Source of the DNA: Bathymodiolus brooksi
Lineage: Eukaryota > Mollusca > Bivalvia > Mytilida > Modiolidae
Length of the DNA: 64,000 bases
Assembly: GCA_963680875.1 (NCBI GenBank)
Contig: OY804584.1
Location: 93,990,031-94,054,030 of the forward strand
Direction: 5' to 3'
The position numbers and the translations under genes are program-made. The notes beneath the pieces are model-generated. The model ran no database searches. It was not told where the DNA came from and worked only from the letters and a program-made list of their open reading frames with translations. The stretch's first letter is position 1, and the number at the start of each line of letters is the position of its first letter. This document shows positions 13,595-27,100 of this stretch, in pieces.

Positions 13595-16074
13595 GTGTTC
13601 GTGTCTTATTTACGCTATCCATGTCTATTTGAAGGAGTGTTCGTGTCTTATTTACGTTATCCATGTCTATTTGTAGGAGTGTTCGTGTCTTATTTACGTT
13701 ATCCATGTCTATTTGTAGGAGTGTTCGTGTCTTATTTACGTTATCCATGTCTATTTGTAGGAGTGTTCATGTCTTATTTACGTTATCCATGTCTATTTGT
13801 AGGAGTGTTCGTGTCTTATTTACGATATCCATGTCTATTTGAAGGAGTGTTCGTGTCTTATTTACGTTATCCATGTATATTTGTAGGAGTGTTCGTGTCT
13901 TATTTACGTTATCCATGTCTATTTGTAGGAGTGTTCGTGTCTTATTTACGTTATCCGTGTCTATTTGTTGGAGTGTTCATGTCTTATTTACGTTTTCCAT
14001 GTCTATTTGTAGGAGTGTTCATGTCTTATTTTACGTTATCCATGTCTATTTGTAGGAGTGTTCATGTCTTATTTACGTTATCCATGTCTATTTGTATGAG
14101 TGTTCGTGTCTTATTTACGTTATCCGTGTCTATTTGTTGGAGTGTTCATGTCTTATTTACGTTATCCATGTCTATTTGTAGGAGTGTTCATGTCTTATTT
14201 ACGTTATCCATGTCTATTTGTTGGAGTGTTCATGTCTTATTTACGTTATCCGTGTCTATTTGTAGGAGTGTTCATGTCTTATTTACGTTATCCATGTCTA
14301 TTTGTAGGAGTTTTCATGTCTTATTTACGTTATTCGTGTCTATTTGTAGGAGTGTTCATGTCTTATTTACGTTATCCATGTCTATTTGTAGGAGTGTTCG
14401 TGTCTTATTTACGTTATCCGTGTCTATTTGTAGGAGTGTTCATGTCTTATTTATGTTATCCATGTCTATTTGTAGGAGTGTTCATGTCTTATTTACGTTA
14501 TCCATGTCTATATGTAGGAGTGTTCGTGTCTTATTTACGTTATCCATGTCTATTTGTAGGAGTGTTCGTGTCTTATTTACGTTATCCATGTCTATTTGTA
14601 GGAGTGTTCATGTCTTATTTACGTTATCCATGTCTATTTGTAGGAGTGTTCGTGTCTTATTTACGTTATCCATGTCTATTTGTATGAGTGTTCGTGTCTT
14701 ATTTACGTTATCCATGTCTATTTGTAGGAGTGTTCATGTCTTATTTACGTTATCCATGTCTATTTGTAGGAGTGTTCATGTCTTATTTACGTTATCCATG
14801 TCTATTTGTATGAGTGTTCGTGTCTTATTTACGTTATCCATGTCTATTTGAAGGAGTGTTCATGTCTTATTTACGTTATGCATGTCTATTTGAAGGAGTG
14901 TTCATGTCTTATTTACGTTATCCATGTCTATTTGTAGGAGTGTTCGTGTCTTATTTACGTTATCCATGTCTATTTGTGTGAGTGTTCATGTCTTATTTAC
15001 GTTATCCATGTCTATTTGAAGGAGTGTTCGTGTCTTATTTACGTTATCCATGTCTATTTGTAGGAGTGTTCGTGTCTTATTTACGTTATCCATGTCTATT
15101 TGTAGGAGTGTTCGTGTCTTATTTACGTTATCCATGTCTATTTGTAGGAGTGTTCATGTCTTATTTACGTTATCCATGTCTATTTGTAGGAGTGTTCGTG
15201 TCTTATTTACGTTATCCATGTCTATTTGAAGGAGTGTTCGTGTCTTATTTACGTTATCCATGTATATTTGAAGGAGTGTTCATGTCTTATTTACGTTATC
15301 CATGTCTATTTGTAGGAGTGTTCGTGTCTTATTTACGTTATCCGTGTCTATTTGTTGGAGTGTTCATGTCTTATTTACGTTTTCCATGTCTATTTGTAGG
15401 AGTGTTCATGTCTTATTTTACGTTATCCATGTCTATTTGTAGGAGTGTTCATGTCTTATTTACGTTATCCATGTCTATTTGTATGAGTGTTCGTGTCTTA
15501 TTTACGTTATCCGTGTCTATTTGTTGGAGTGTTCATGTCTTATTTACGTTATCCATGTCTATTTGTAGGAGTGTTCATGTCTTATTTACGTTATCCATGT
15601 CTATTTGTTGGAGTGTTCATGTCTTATTTACGTTATCCGTTTCTATTTGTAGGAGTGTTCATGTCTTATTTACGTTATCCATGTCTATTTGTAGGAGTTT
15701 TCATGTCTTATTTACGTTATTCGTGTCTATTTGTAGGAGTGTTCATGTCTTATTTACGTTATCCATGTCTATTTGTAGGAGTGTTCGTGTCTTATTTACG
15801 TTATCCGTGTCTATTTGTAGGAGTGTTCATGTCTTATTTATGTTATCCATGTCTATTTGTAGGAGTGTTCATGTCTTATTTACGTTATCTATGTCTATTT
15901 GTAGGAGTGTTCGTGTCTTATTTACGTTATCCATGTCTATTTGTAGGAGTGTTCGTGTCTTATTTACGTTATCCATGTCTATTTGTAGGAGTGTTCATGT
16001 CTTATTTACGTTATCCATGTCTATTTGTAGGAGTGTTCGTGTCTTATTTACGTTATCCATGTCTATTTGTATGA
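13595..16074. repeat. Tandem duplication of about 1,387 bp
   Basis: Variant patterns at 13,595-14,687 recur 1,387 bp downstream; for example 14,100-14,687 matches 15,487-16,074 with only a few substitutions over 588 bp. The offset is 33 units plus one base, consistent with a carried extra T in a TTATTTTACG unit. Confidence 0.75.
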
Positions 16075-18546
16075 GTGTTCGTGTCTTATTTACGTTATCC
16101 ATGTCTATTTGTAGGAGTGTTCATGTCTTATTTACGTTATCCATGTCTATTTGTAGGAGTGTTCGTGTCTTATTTACGTTATCCATGTCTATTTGTAAGA
16201 GTGTTCGTGTCTTATTTACGTTATCCATGTCTATTTGTAGGAGTGTTCATTTCTTATTTACGTTATCCATGTCTATTTGTAGGAGTGTTCGTGTCTTATT
16301 TACGTTATCCATGTCTATTTGTAGGAGTGTTCGTGTCTTATTTACGTTATCCATGTCTATTTGTAGGAGTGTTCGTGTCTTATTTACGTTATCCATGTCT
16401 ATTTGTAGGAGTGTTCGTGTTTTATTTACGTTATCCATGTCTAATTGTAGGAGTGTTCGTGTCTTATTTACGTTATCCATGTCTATTTGTAGGAGTGTTC
16501 GTGTCTTATTTACGTTATCCATGTCTATTTGTAGGAGTGTTCGTGTCTTATTTACGTTATCCGTGTCTATTTGTATGAGTGTTCATGTCTTATTTACGTT
16601 TTCCATGTCTATTTGTAGGAGTGTTCATGTCTTATTTACGTTATCCATGTCTATTTATAGGAGTGTTCGTGTCTTATTTACGTTATCCGTGTCTATTTGT
16701 ATGAGTGTTCGTGTCTTATTTACGTTATCCATGTCTATTTGTAGGAGTGTTCATGTCTTATTTACGTTATCCATGTCTATTTATAGGAGTGTTCGTGTCT
16801 TATTTACGTTATCCATGTCTATTTGTAGGAGTGTTCATGTCTTATTTACGTTATCCATGTCTATTTGTAGGAGTGTTCATGTCTTATTTACGTTATCCAT
16901 GTCTATTTGTAGGAGTGTTCATGTCTTATTTAAGTTATCCATGTCTCTTTGTATGAATGTTCATGTCTTATTTACGTTATCCATGTCTATTTGTATGAGT
17001 GTTCGTGTCTTATTTACGTTATCCATGTCTATTTGTAGGAGTGTTCGTGTCTTATTTACGTTATCCATGTCTATTTGTAGAAGTGTTCGTGTCTTATTTA
17101 CGTTATCCATGTCTATTTGTAGGAGTGTTCATGTCTTATTTACGTTATCCATGTCTATTTGTAGGAGTGTTCATGTCTTATTTACGTTATCCATGTCTAT
17201 TTGTATGAGTGTTCATGTCTTATTTACGTTATCCATGTCTATTTGAAGGAGTGTTCGTGTCTTATTTACGTTATCCATGTCTATTTGTAGGAGAGTTCAT
17301 GTCTTATTTACGTTATCCATGTCTATTTGTAGGAGTGTTCATGTCTTATTTACGTTATCCATGTCTATTTGTAGGAGTGTTCATGTCTTATTTACGTTAT
17401 CCATGTCTATTTGTAGGAGTGTTCATGTCTTATTTACGTTATCCATGTCTATTTGTAGGAGTGTTCATGTCTTATTTACGTTATCCATGTCTATTTGTAG
17501 GAGTGTTCGTGTCTTATTTACGTTATCCATGTCTATTTGTGGGAGTGTTCATGTCTTATTTACGTTATCCATGTCTATTTGTAGGAGTGTTCATGTCTTA
17601 TTTACGTTATCCATGTCTATTTGTATGAGTGTTCGTGTCTTATTTACGTTATGCATGTCTATTTGAAGGAGTGTTCGTGTCTTATTTACGTTATCCATGT
17701 CTATTTGTAGGAGTGTTCGTGTCTTATTTACGTTATCCATGTCTATTTGTAGGAGTGTTCGTGTCTTATTTACGTTATCCATGTCTATTTGTAGGAGTGT
17801 TCGTGTCTTATTTACGTTATCCATGTCTATTTGAAGGAGTGTTCGTGTCTTATTTACGTTATCCATGTCTATTTGTAGGAGTGTTCGTGTCTTATTTACG
17901 TTATCCATGTCTATTTGTAGGAGTGTTCGTGTCTTATTTACGTTATCCATGTCTATTTGTAGGAGTGTTCGTGTCTTATTTACGTTATCCATGTCTATTT
18001 GTATGAGTGTTCGTGTCTTATTTACGTTATGCATGTCTATTTGTAGGAGTGTTCGTGTCTTATTTACGTTATCCATGTCTGTTTGAAGGAGTGTTGGTGT
18101 CTTATTTACGTTATCCATGTATATTTGTAGGAGTGTTCGTGTCTTATTTACGTTATCCATGTCTATTTGTAGGAGTGTTCGTGTCTTATTTACGTTATCC
18201 GTGTCTATTTGTTGGAGTGTTCATGTCTTATTTACGTTTTCCATGTCTATTTGTAGGAGTGTTCATGTCTTATTTTACGTTATCCATGTCTATTTGTAGG
18301 AGTGTTCATGTCTTATTTTACGTTATCCATGTCTATTTGTAGGAGTGTTCATGTCTTATTTACGTTATCCATGTCTATTTGTAGGAGTGTTCGTGTCTTA
18401 TTTACGTTATCCATGTCTATTTGTAGGAGTGTTCGTGTCTTATTTACCTTATCCATGTCTATTTGTAGGAGTGTTCGTGTCTTATTTACGTTATCCATGT
18501 CTATTTGTAGGAGTGTTCATGTCTTATTTACGTTATCCATGTCTAT

Positions 18547-20310
18547 TTGTTTGAGTGTTCGTGTCTTATTTACGTTATCCTGTCTATTTGTAGGAGTGTT
18601 CGTGTCTTATTTACGTTATCCATGTCTATTTGTAGGAGTGTTCGTGTCTTATTTACGTCATCCATGTCTATTTGTAGGAGTGTTCATGTCTTATTTACGT
18701 TATCCATGTCTATTTGTATGAGTGTTCGTGTCTTATTTACGTTATCCATGTCTATTTGTATGAGTGTTCGTGTCTTATTTACGTTATCCATGTCTATTTG
18801 TAGGAGTGTTCGTGTCTTATTTACGTTATCCATGTCTATTTGTAGGAGTGTTCGTGTCTTATTTACGTCATCCATGTCTATTTGTAGGAGTGTTCATGTC
18901 TTATTTACGTTATCCATGTCTATTTGTATGAGTGTTCGTGTCTTATTTACGTTATCCATGTCTATTTGTATGAGTGTTCGTGTCTTATTTACGTTATCCA
19001 TGTCTATTTGTAGGAGTGTTCGTGTTTTATTTACGTTATCCATGTCTATTTGTATGAGTGTTCGTGTCTTATTTACGTTATCCATGTCTATTTGTAGGAG
19101 TGTTCATGTCTTATTTACGTTATCCATGTCTATTTGTAGGAGTGTTCGTGTCTTATTTACGTTATCCATGTCTATTTGTAGGAGTGTTCATGTCTTATTT
19201 ACGTTATCCATGTCTATTTGTAGGAGTGTTCGTGTCTTATTTACGTTATCCATGTCTATTTGTAGGAGTGTTCGTGTCTTATTTACCTTATCCATGTCTA
19301 TTTGTAGGAGTGTTCGTGTCTTATTTACCTTATCCATGTCTATTTGTAGGAGTGTTCGTGTCTTATTTACGTTATCCATGTCTATTTGTAGGAGTGTTCA
19401 TGTCTTATTTACGTTATCCATGTCTATTTGTTTGAGTGTTCGTGTCTTATTTACGTTATCCTGTCTATTTGTAGGAGTGTTCGTGTCTTATTTACGTTAT
19501 CCATGTCTATTTGTAGGAGTGTTCGTGTCTTATTTACGTCATCCATGTCTATTTGTAGGAGTGTTCATGTCTTATTTACGTTATCCATGTCTATTTGTAT
19601 GAGTGTTCGTGTCTTATTTACGTTATCCATGTCTATTTGTATGAGTGTTCGTGTCTTATTTACGTTATCCATGTCTATTTGTAGGAGTGTTCGTGTCTTA
19701 TTTACGTTATCCATGTCTATTTGTAGGAGTGTTCGTGTCTTATTTACGTCATCCATGTCTATTTGTAGGAGTGTTCATGTCTTATTTACGTTATCCATGT
19801 CTATTTGTATGAGTGTTCGTGTCTTATTTACGTTATCCATGTCTATTTGTATGAGTGTTCGTGTCTTATTTACGTTATCCATGTCTATTTGTAGGAGTGT
19901 TCGTGTTTTATTTACGTTATCCATGTCTATTTGTATGAGTGTTCGTGTCTTATTTACGTTATCCATGTCTATTTGTAGGAGTGTTCATGTCTTATTTACG
20001 TTATCCATGTCTATTTGTAGGAGTGTTCGTGTCTTATTTACGTTATCCATGTCTATTTGTAAAAGTGTTCGTGTCTTATTTACGTTATCCATGTCTATTT
20101 GTAGGAGTGTTCATTTCTTATTTACGTTATCCATGTCTATTTGTAGGAGTGTTCGTGTCTTATTTACGTTATCCATGTCTATTTGTAGGAGTGTTCGTGT
20201 CTTATTTACGTTATCCATGTCTATTTGTAGGAGTGTTCGTGTCTTATTTACGTTATCCATGTCTATTTGTAGGAGTGTTCGTGTTTTATTTACGTTATCC
20301 ATGTCTATTT
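18547..20310. repeat. Tandem duplication of about 881 bp
   Basis: The block starting at 18,547 recurs at 19,428. Its marks are a unit with TTTGTTTGAG, a unit missing one base (TTATCCTGTC), and units with GTCATCC. Minor landmarks keep the same 881-bp offset (18,684 to 19,565; 18,894 to 19,775). The offset is 21 units minus one base, matching the carried deletion. Confidence 0.75.
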
Positions 20311-21114
20311 GTAGGAGTGTTCTTGTCTTATTTACGTTATCCATGTCTATTTGTAGGAGTGTTCGTGTCTTATTTACGTTATCCATGTCTATTTGTAGGA
20401 GTGTTCGTGTTTTATTTACGTTATCCATGTCTATTTGTAGGAGTGTTCATGTCTTATTTACGTTATCCATGTCTAATTGTAGGAGTGTTCGTGTCTTATT
20501 TACGTTATCCATGTCTATTTGTAGGAGTGTTCGTGTCTTATTTACGTTATCCATGTCTATTTGTAGGAGTGTTCATGTCTTATTTACGTTATCCATGTCT
20601 ATTTGTAGGAGTGTTCATGTCTTATTTACGTTATCCATGTCTATTTGTAGGAGTGTTCGTGTCTTATTTACGTTATCCATGTCTATTTGTAGGAGTGTTC
20701 ATGTCTTATTTACGTTATCCATGTCTATTTATAGGAGTGTTCGTGTCTTATTTACGTTATCCATGTCTATTTGTAGGAGTGTTCATGTCTTATTTACGTT
20801 ATCCATGTCTATTTGTAGGAGTGTTCATGTCTTATTTACGTTATCCATGTCTATTTGTAGGAGTGTTCATGTCTTATTTAAGTTATCCATGTCTCTTTGT
20901 ATGAATGTTCATGTCTTATTTACGTTATCCATGTCTATTTGTATGAGTGTTCGTGTCTTATTTACGTTATCCATGTCTATTTGTAGGAGTGTTCGTGTCT
21001 TATTTACGTTATCCATGTCTATTTGTAGAAGTGTTCGTGTCTTATTTACGTTATCCATGTCTATTTGTAGGAGTGTTCATGTCTTATTTACGTTATCCAT
21101 GTCTATTTGTATGA

Positions 21115-24100
21115 GTGTTCATGTCTTATTTACGTTATCCATGTCTATTTGAAGGAGTGTTCGTGTCTTATTTACGTTATCCATGTCTATTTGTAGGAGT
21201 GTTCATGTCTTATTTACGTTATCCATGTCTATTTGTAGGAGTGTTCATGTCTTATTTACGTTATCCATGTCTATTTGTAGGAGTGTTCATGTCTTATTTA
21301 CGTTATCCATGTCTATTTGTAGGAGTGTTCATGTCTTATTTACGTTATCCATGTCTATTTGTAGGAGTGTTCATGTCTTATTTACGTTATCCATGTCTAT
21401 TTGTAGGAGTGTTCGTGTCTTATTTACGTTATCCATGTCTATTTGTGGGAGTGTTCATGTCTTATTTACGTTATCCATGTCTATTTGTAGGAGTGTTCAT
21501 GTCTTATTTACGTTATCCATGTTTATTTGTATGAGTGTTCGTGTCTTATTTACGTTATGCATGTCTATTTGAAGGAGTGTTCGTGTCTTATTTACGTTAT
21601 CCATGTCTATTTGTAGGAGTGTTCGTGTCTTATTTACGTTATCCATGTCTATTTGTAGGAGTGTTCGTGTCTTATTTACGTTATCCATGTCTATTTGTAG
21701 GAGTGTTCGTGTCTTATTTACGTTATCCATGTCTATTTGTAGGAGTGTTCGTGTCTTATTTACGTTATCCATGTCTGTTTGAAGGAGTGTTGGTGACTTA
21801 TTTACGTTATCCATGTATATTTGTAGGAGTGTTCGTGTCTTATTTACGTTATCCATGTCTATTTGTAGGAGTGTTCGTGTCTTATTTACGTTATCCGTGT
21901 CTATTTGTTGGAGTGTTCATGTCTTATTTACGTTTTCCATGTCTATTTGTAGGAGTGTTCATGTCTTATTTTACGTTATCCATGTCTATTTGTAGGAGTG
22001 TTCATGTCTTATTTTACGTTATCCATGTCTATTTGTAGGAGTGTTCATGTCTTATTTACGTTATCCATGTCTATTTGTAGGAGTGTTCGTGTCTTATTTA
22101 CGTTATCCATGTCTATTTGTAGGAGTGTTCGTGTCTTATTTACCTTATCCATGTCTCTTTGTAGGAGTGTTCGTGTCTTATTTACGTTATCCATGTCTAT
22201 TTGTAGGAGTGTTCATGTCTTATTTACGTTATCCATGTCTATTTGTATGAGTGTTCGTGTCTTATTTACGTTATCCTGTCTATTTGTAGGAGTGTTCGTG
22301 TCTTATTTACGTTATCCATGTCTATTTGTAGGAGTGTTCGTGTCTTATTTACGTCATCCATGTCTATTTGTAGGAGTGTTCATGTCTTATTTACGTTATC
22401 CATGTCTATTTGTATGAGTGTTCGTGTCTTATTTACGTTATCCATGTCTATTTGTATGAGTGTTCGTGTCTTATTTACGTTATCCATGTCTATTTGTAGG
22501 AGTGTTCGTGTCTTATTTACGTTATCCATGTCTATTTGTAGGAGTGTTCGTGTCTTATTTACGTCATCCATGTCTATTTGTAGGAGTGTTCATGTCTTAT
22601 TTACGTTATCCATGTCTATATGTATGAGTGTTCGTGTCTTATTTACGTTATCCATGTCTATTTGTATGAGTGTTCGTGTCTTATTTACGTTATCCATGTC
22701 TATTTGTATGAGTGTTCGTGTCTTATTTACGTTATCCTGTCTATTTGTAGGAGTGTTCGTGTCTTATTTACGTTATCCATGTCTATTTGTAGGAGTGTTC
22801 GTGTCTTATTTACGTCATCCATGTCTATTTGTAGGAGTGTTCATGTCTTATTTACGTTATCCATGTCTATTTGTATGAGTGTTCGTGTCTTATTTACGTT
22901 ATCCATGTCTATTTGTATGAGTGTTCGTGTCTTATTTACGTTATCCATGTCTATTTGTATGAGTGTTCGTGTCTTATTTACGTTATCCATGTCTATTTGT
23001 AGGAGTGTTCGTGTCTTATTTACGTTATCCATGTCTATTTGTAGAAGTGTTCGTGTCTTATTTACGTTATCCATGTCTATTTGTAGGAGTGTTCATGTCT
23101 TATTTACGTTATCCATGTCTATTTGTAGGAGTGTTCATGTCTTATTTACGTTATCCATGTCTATTTGTATGAGTGTTCATGTCTTATTTACGTTATCCAT
23201 GTCTATTTGAAGGAGTGTTCGTGTCTTATTTACGTTATCCATGTCTATTTGTAGGAGTGTTCATGTCTTATTTACGTTATCCATGTCTATTTGTAGGAGT
23301 GTTCATGTCTTATTTACGTTATCCATGTCTATTTGTAGGAGTGTTCATGTCTTATTTACGTTATCCATGTCTATTTGTAGGAGTGTTCATGTCTTATTTA
23401 CGTTATCCATGTCTATTTGTAGGAGTGTTCATGTCTTATTTACGTTATCCATGTCTATTTGTAGGAGTGTTCGTGTCTTATTTACGTTATCCATGTCTAT
23501 TTGTGGGAGTGTTCATGTCTTATTTACGTTATCCATGTCTATTTGTAGGAGTGTTCATGTCTTATTTACGTTATCCATGTTTATTTGTATGAGTGTTCGT
23601 GTCTTATTTACGTTATGCATGTCTATTTGAAGGAGTGTTCGTGTCTTATTTACGTTATCCATGTCTATTTGTAGGAGTGTTCGTGTCTTATTTACGTTAT
23701 CCATGTCTATTTGTAGGAGTGTTCGTGTCTTATTTACGTTATCCATGTCTATTTGTAGGAGTGTTCGTGTCTTATTTACGTTATCCATGTCTATTTGTAG
23801 GAGTGTTCGTGTCTTATTTACGTTATCCATGTCTGTTTGAAGGAGTGTTGGTGACTTATTTACGTTATCCATGTATATTTGTAGGAGTGTTCGTGTCTTA
23901 TTTACGTTATCCATGTCTATTTGTAGGAGTGTTCGTGTCTTATTTACGTTATCCGTGTCTATTTGTTGGAGTGTTCATGTCTTATTTACGTTTTCCATGT
24001 CTATTTGTAGGAGTGTTCATGTCTTATTTTACGTTATCCATGTCTATTTGTAGGAGTGTTCATGTCTTATTTTACGTTATCCATGTCTATTTGTAGGAGT

Positions 24101-27100
24101 GTTCATGTCTTATTTACGTTATCCATGTCTATTTGTAGGAGTGTTCGTGTCTTATTTACGTTATCCATGTCTATTTGTAGGAGTGTTCGTGTCTTATTTA
24201 CCTTATCCATGTCTCTTTGTAGGAGTGTTCGTGTCTTATTTACGTTATCCATGTCTATTTGTAGGAGTGTTCATGTCTTATTTACGTTATCCATGTCTAT
24301 TTGTATGAGTGTTCGTGTCTTATTTACGTTATCCTGTCTATTTGTAGGAGTGTTCGTGTCTTATTTACGTTATCCATGTCTATTTGTAGGAGTGTTCGTG
24401 TCTTATTTACGTCATCCATGTCTATTTGTAGGAGTGTTCATGTCTTATTTACGTTATCCATGTCTATTTGTATGAGTGTTCGTGTCTTATTTACGTTATC
24501 CATGTCTATTTGTATGAGTGTTCGTGTCTTATTTACGTTATCCATGTCTATTTGTAGGAGTGTTCGTGTCTTATTTACGTTATCCATGTCTATTTGTAGG
24601 AGTGTTCGTGTCTTATTTACGTCATCCATGTCTATTTGTAGGAGTGTTCATGTCTTATTTACGTTATCCATGTCTATATGTATGAGTGTTCGTGTCTTAT
24701 TTACGTTATCCATGTCTATTTGTATGAGTGTTCGTGTCTTATTTACGTTATCCATGTCTATTTGTAGGAGTGTTCGTGTTTTATTTACGTTATCCATGTC
24801 TATTTGTAGGAGTGTTCATGTCTTATTTACGTTATCCATGTCTATTTGTATGAGTGTTCGTGTCTTATTTACGTTATCCATGTCTATTTGTATGAGTGTT
24901 CGTGTCTTATTTACGTTATCCATGTCTATTTGTAGGAGTGTTCGTGTTTTATTTACGTTATCCATGTCTATTTGTAGGAGTGTTCGTGTCTTATTTACGT
25001 TATCCATGTCTATTTGTAGGAGTGTTCGTGTCTTATTTACGTTATCCATGTCTATTTGTAGGAGTGTTCGTGTTTTATTTACGTTATCCATGTCTATTTG
25101 TAGGAGTGTTCGTGTCTTATTTACGTTATCCATGTCTATTTGTAGGAGTGTTCATGTCTTATTTACGTTATCCATGTCTATTTGTAGGAGTGTTCGTGTC
25201 TTATTTACGTTATCCATGTCTATTTGTAGGAGTGTTCATGTCTTATTTACGTTATCCATGTCTATTTGTAGGAGTGTTCATGTCTTATTTACGTTATCCA
25301 TGTCTATTTGTATGAGTGTTCGTGTCTTATTTACGTTATCCATGTCTATTTGTAGGAGTGTTCATGTCTTATTTACGTTATCCATGTCTATTTATAGGAG
25401 TCTTCGTGTCTTATTTACGTTATCCATGTCTATTTGTAGGAGTGTTCATGTCTTATTTACGTTATCCATGTCTATTTGTGGGAGTGTTCATGTCTTATTT
25501 ACGTTATCCATGTCTATTTGTAGGAGTGTTCATGTCTTATTTACGTTATCCATGTCTATTTGTAGGAGTGTTCATGTCTTATTTACGTTATCCATGTCTA
25601 TTTGTAGGAGTGTTCGTGTCTTATTTACGTTATCCATGTCTATTTGTGGGAGTGTTCATGTCTTATTTACGTTATCCATGTCTATTTGTAGGAGTGTTCA
25701 TGTCTTATTTACGTAATCCATGTCTATTTGTATGAGTGTTCGTGTCTTATTTACGTTATGCATGTCTATTTGAAGGAGTGTTCGTGTCTTATTTACGTTA
25801 TCCATGTCTATTTGTAGGAGTGTTCGTGTCTTATTTACGTTATCCATGTCTATTTGTAGGAGTGTTCGTGTCTTATTTACGTTATCCATGTCTATTTGTA
25901 GGAGTGTTCGTGTCTTATTTACGTTATCCATGTCTATTTGTAGGAGTGTTCATGTCTTATTTACGTTATCCATGTCTATTAATAGGAGTGTTCGTGTCTT
26001 ATTTACGTTATCCATGTCTATTTGTAGGAGTGTTCATGTCTTATTTACGTTATCCATGTCTATTTGTAGGAGTGTTCATGTCTTATTTACGTTATCCATG
26101 TCTATTTGTAGGAGTGTTCATGTCTTATTTAAGTTATCCATGTCTCTTTGTATGAATGTTCATGTCTTATTTACGTTATCCATGTCTATTTGTATGAGTG
26201 TTCGTGTCTTATTTACGTTATCCATGTCTATTTGTAGGAGTGTTCGTGTCTTATTTACGTTATCCATGTCTATTTGTAGAAGTGTTCGTGTCTTATTTAC
26301 GTTATCCATGTCTATTTGTAGGAGTGTTCATGTCTTATTTACGTTATCCATGTCTATTTGTAGGAGTGTTCATGTCTTATTTACGTTATCCATGTCTATT
26401 TGTATGAGTGTTCATGTATTATGTACGTTATCCATGTCTATTTGAAGGAGTGTTCGTGTCTTATTTACGTTATCCGTGTCTATTTGTAGGAGTGTTCATG
26501 TCTTATTTACGTTATCCATGTCTATTTGTAGGAGTGTTCATGTCTTATTTACGTTATCCATGTCTATTTGTAGGAGTGTTCATGTCTTATTTACGTTATC
26601 CATGTCTATTTGTAGGAGTGTTCATGTCTTATTTACGTTATCCATGTCTATTTGTAGGAGTGTTCATGTCTTATTTACGTTATCCATGTCTATTTGTAGG
26701 AGTGTTTAGTGTCTTATTTACGTTATCCATGTCTATTTGTGGGAGTGTTCATGTCTTATTTACGTTATCCATGTCTATTTGTATGAGTGTTCATGTCTTA
26801 TTTACGTTATCCATGTCTATTTGAAGGAGTGTTCGTGTCTTATTTACGTTATCCATGTCTATTTGTAGGAGTGTTCATGTCTTATTTACGTTATCCATGT
26901 CTATTTGTAGGAGTGTTCATGTCTTATTTACGTTATCCATGTCTATTTGTAGGAGTGTTCATGTCTTATTTACGTTATCCATGTCTATTTGTAGGAGTGT
27001 TCATGTCTTATTTACGTTATCCATGTCTATTTGTAGGAGTGTTCATGTCTTATTTACGTTATCCATGTCTATTTGTAGGAGTGTTCGTGTCTTATTTACG

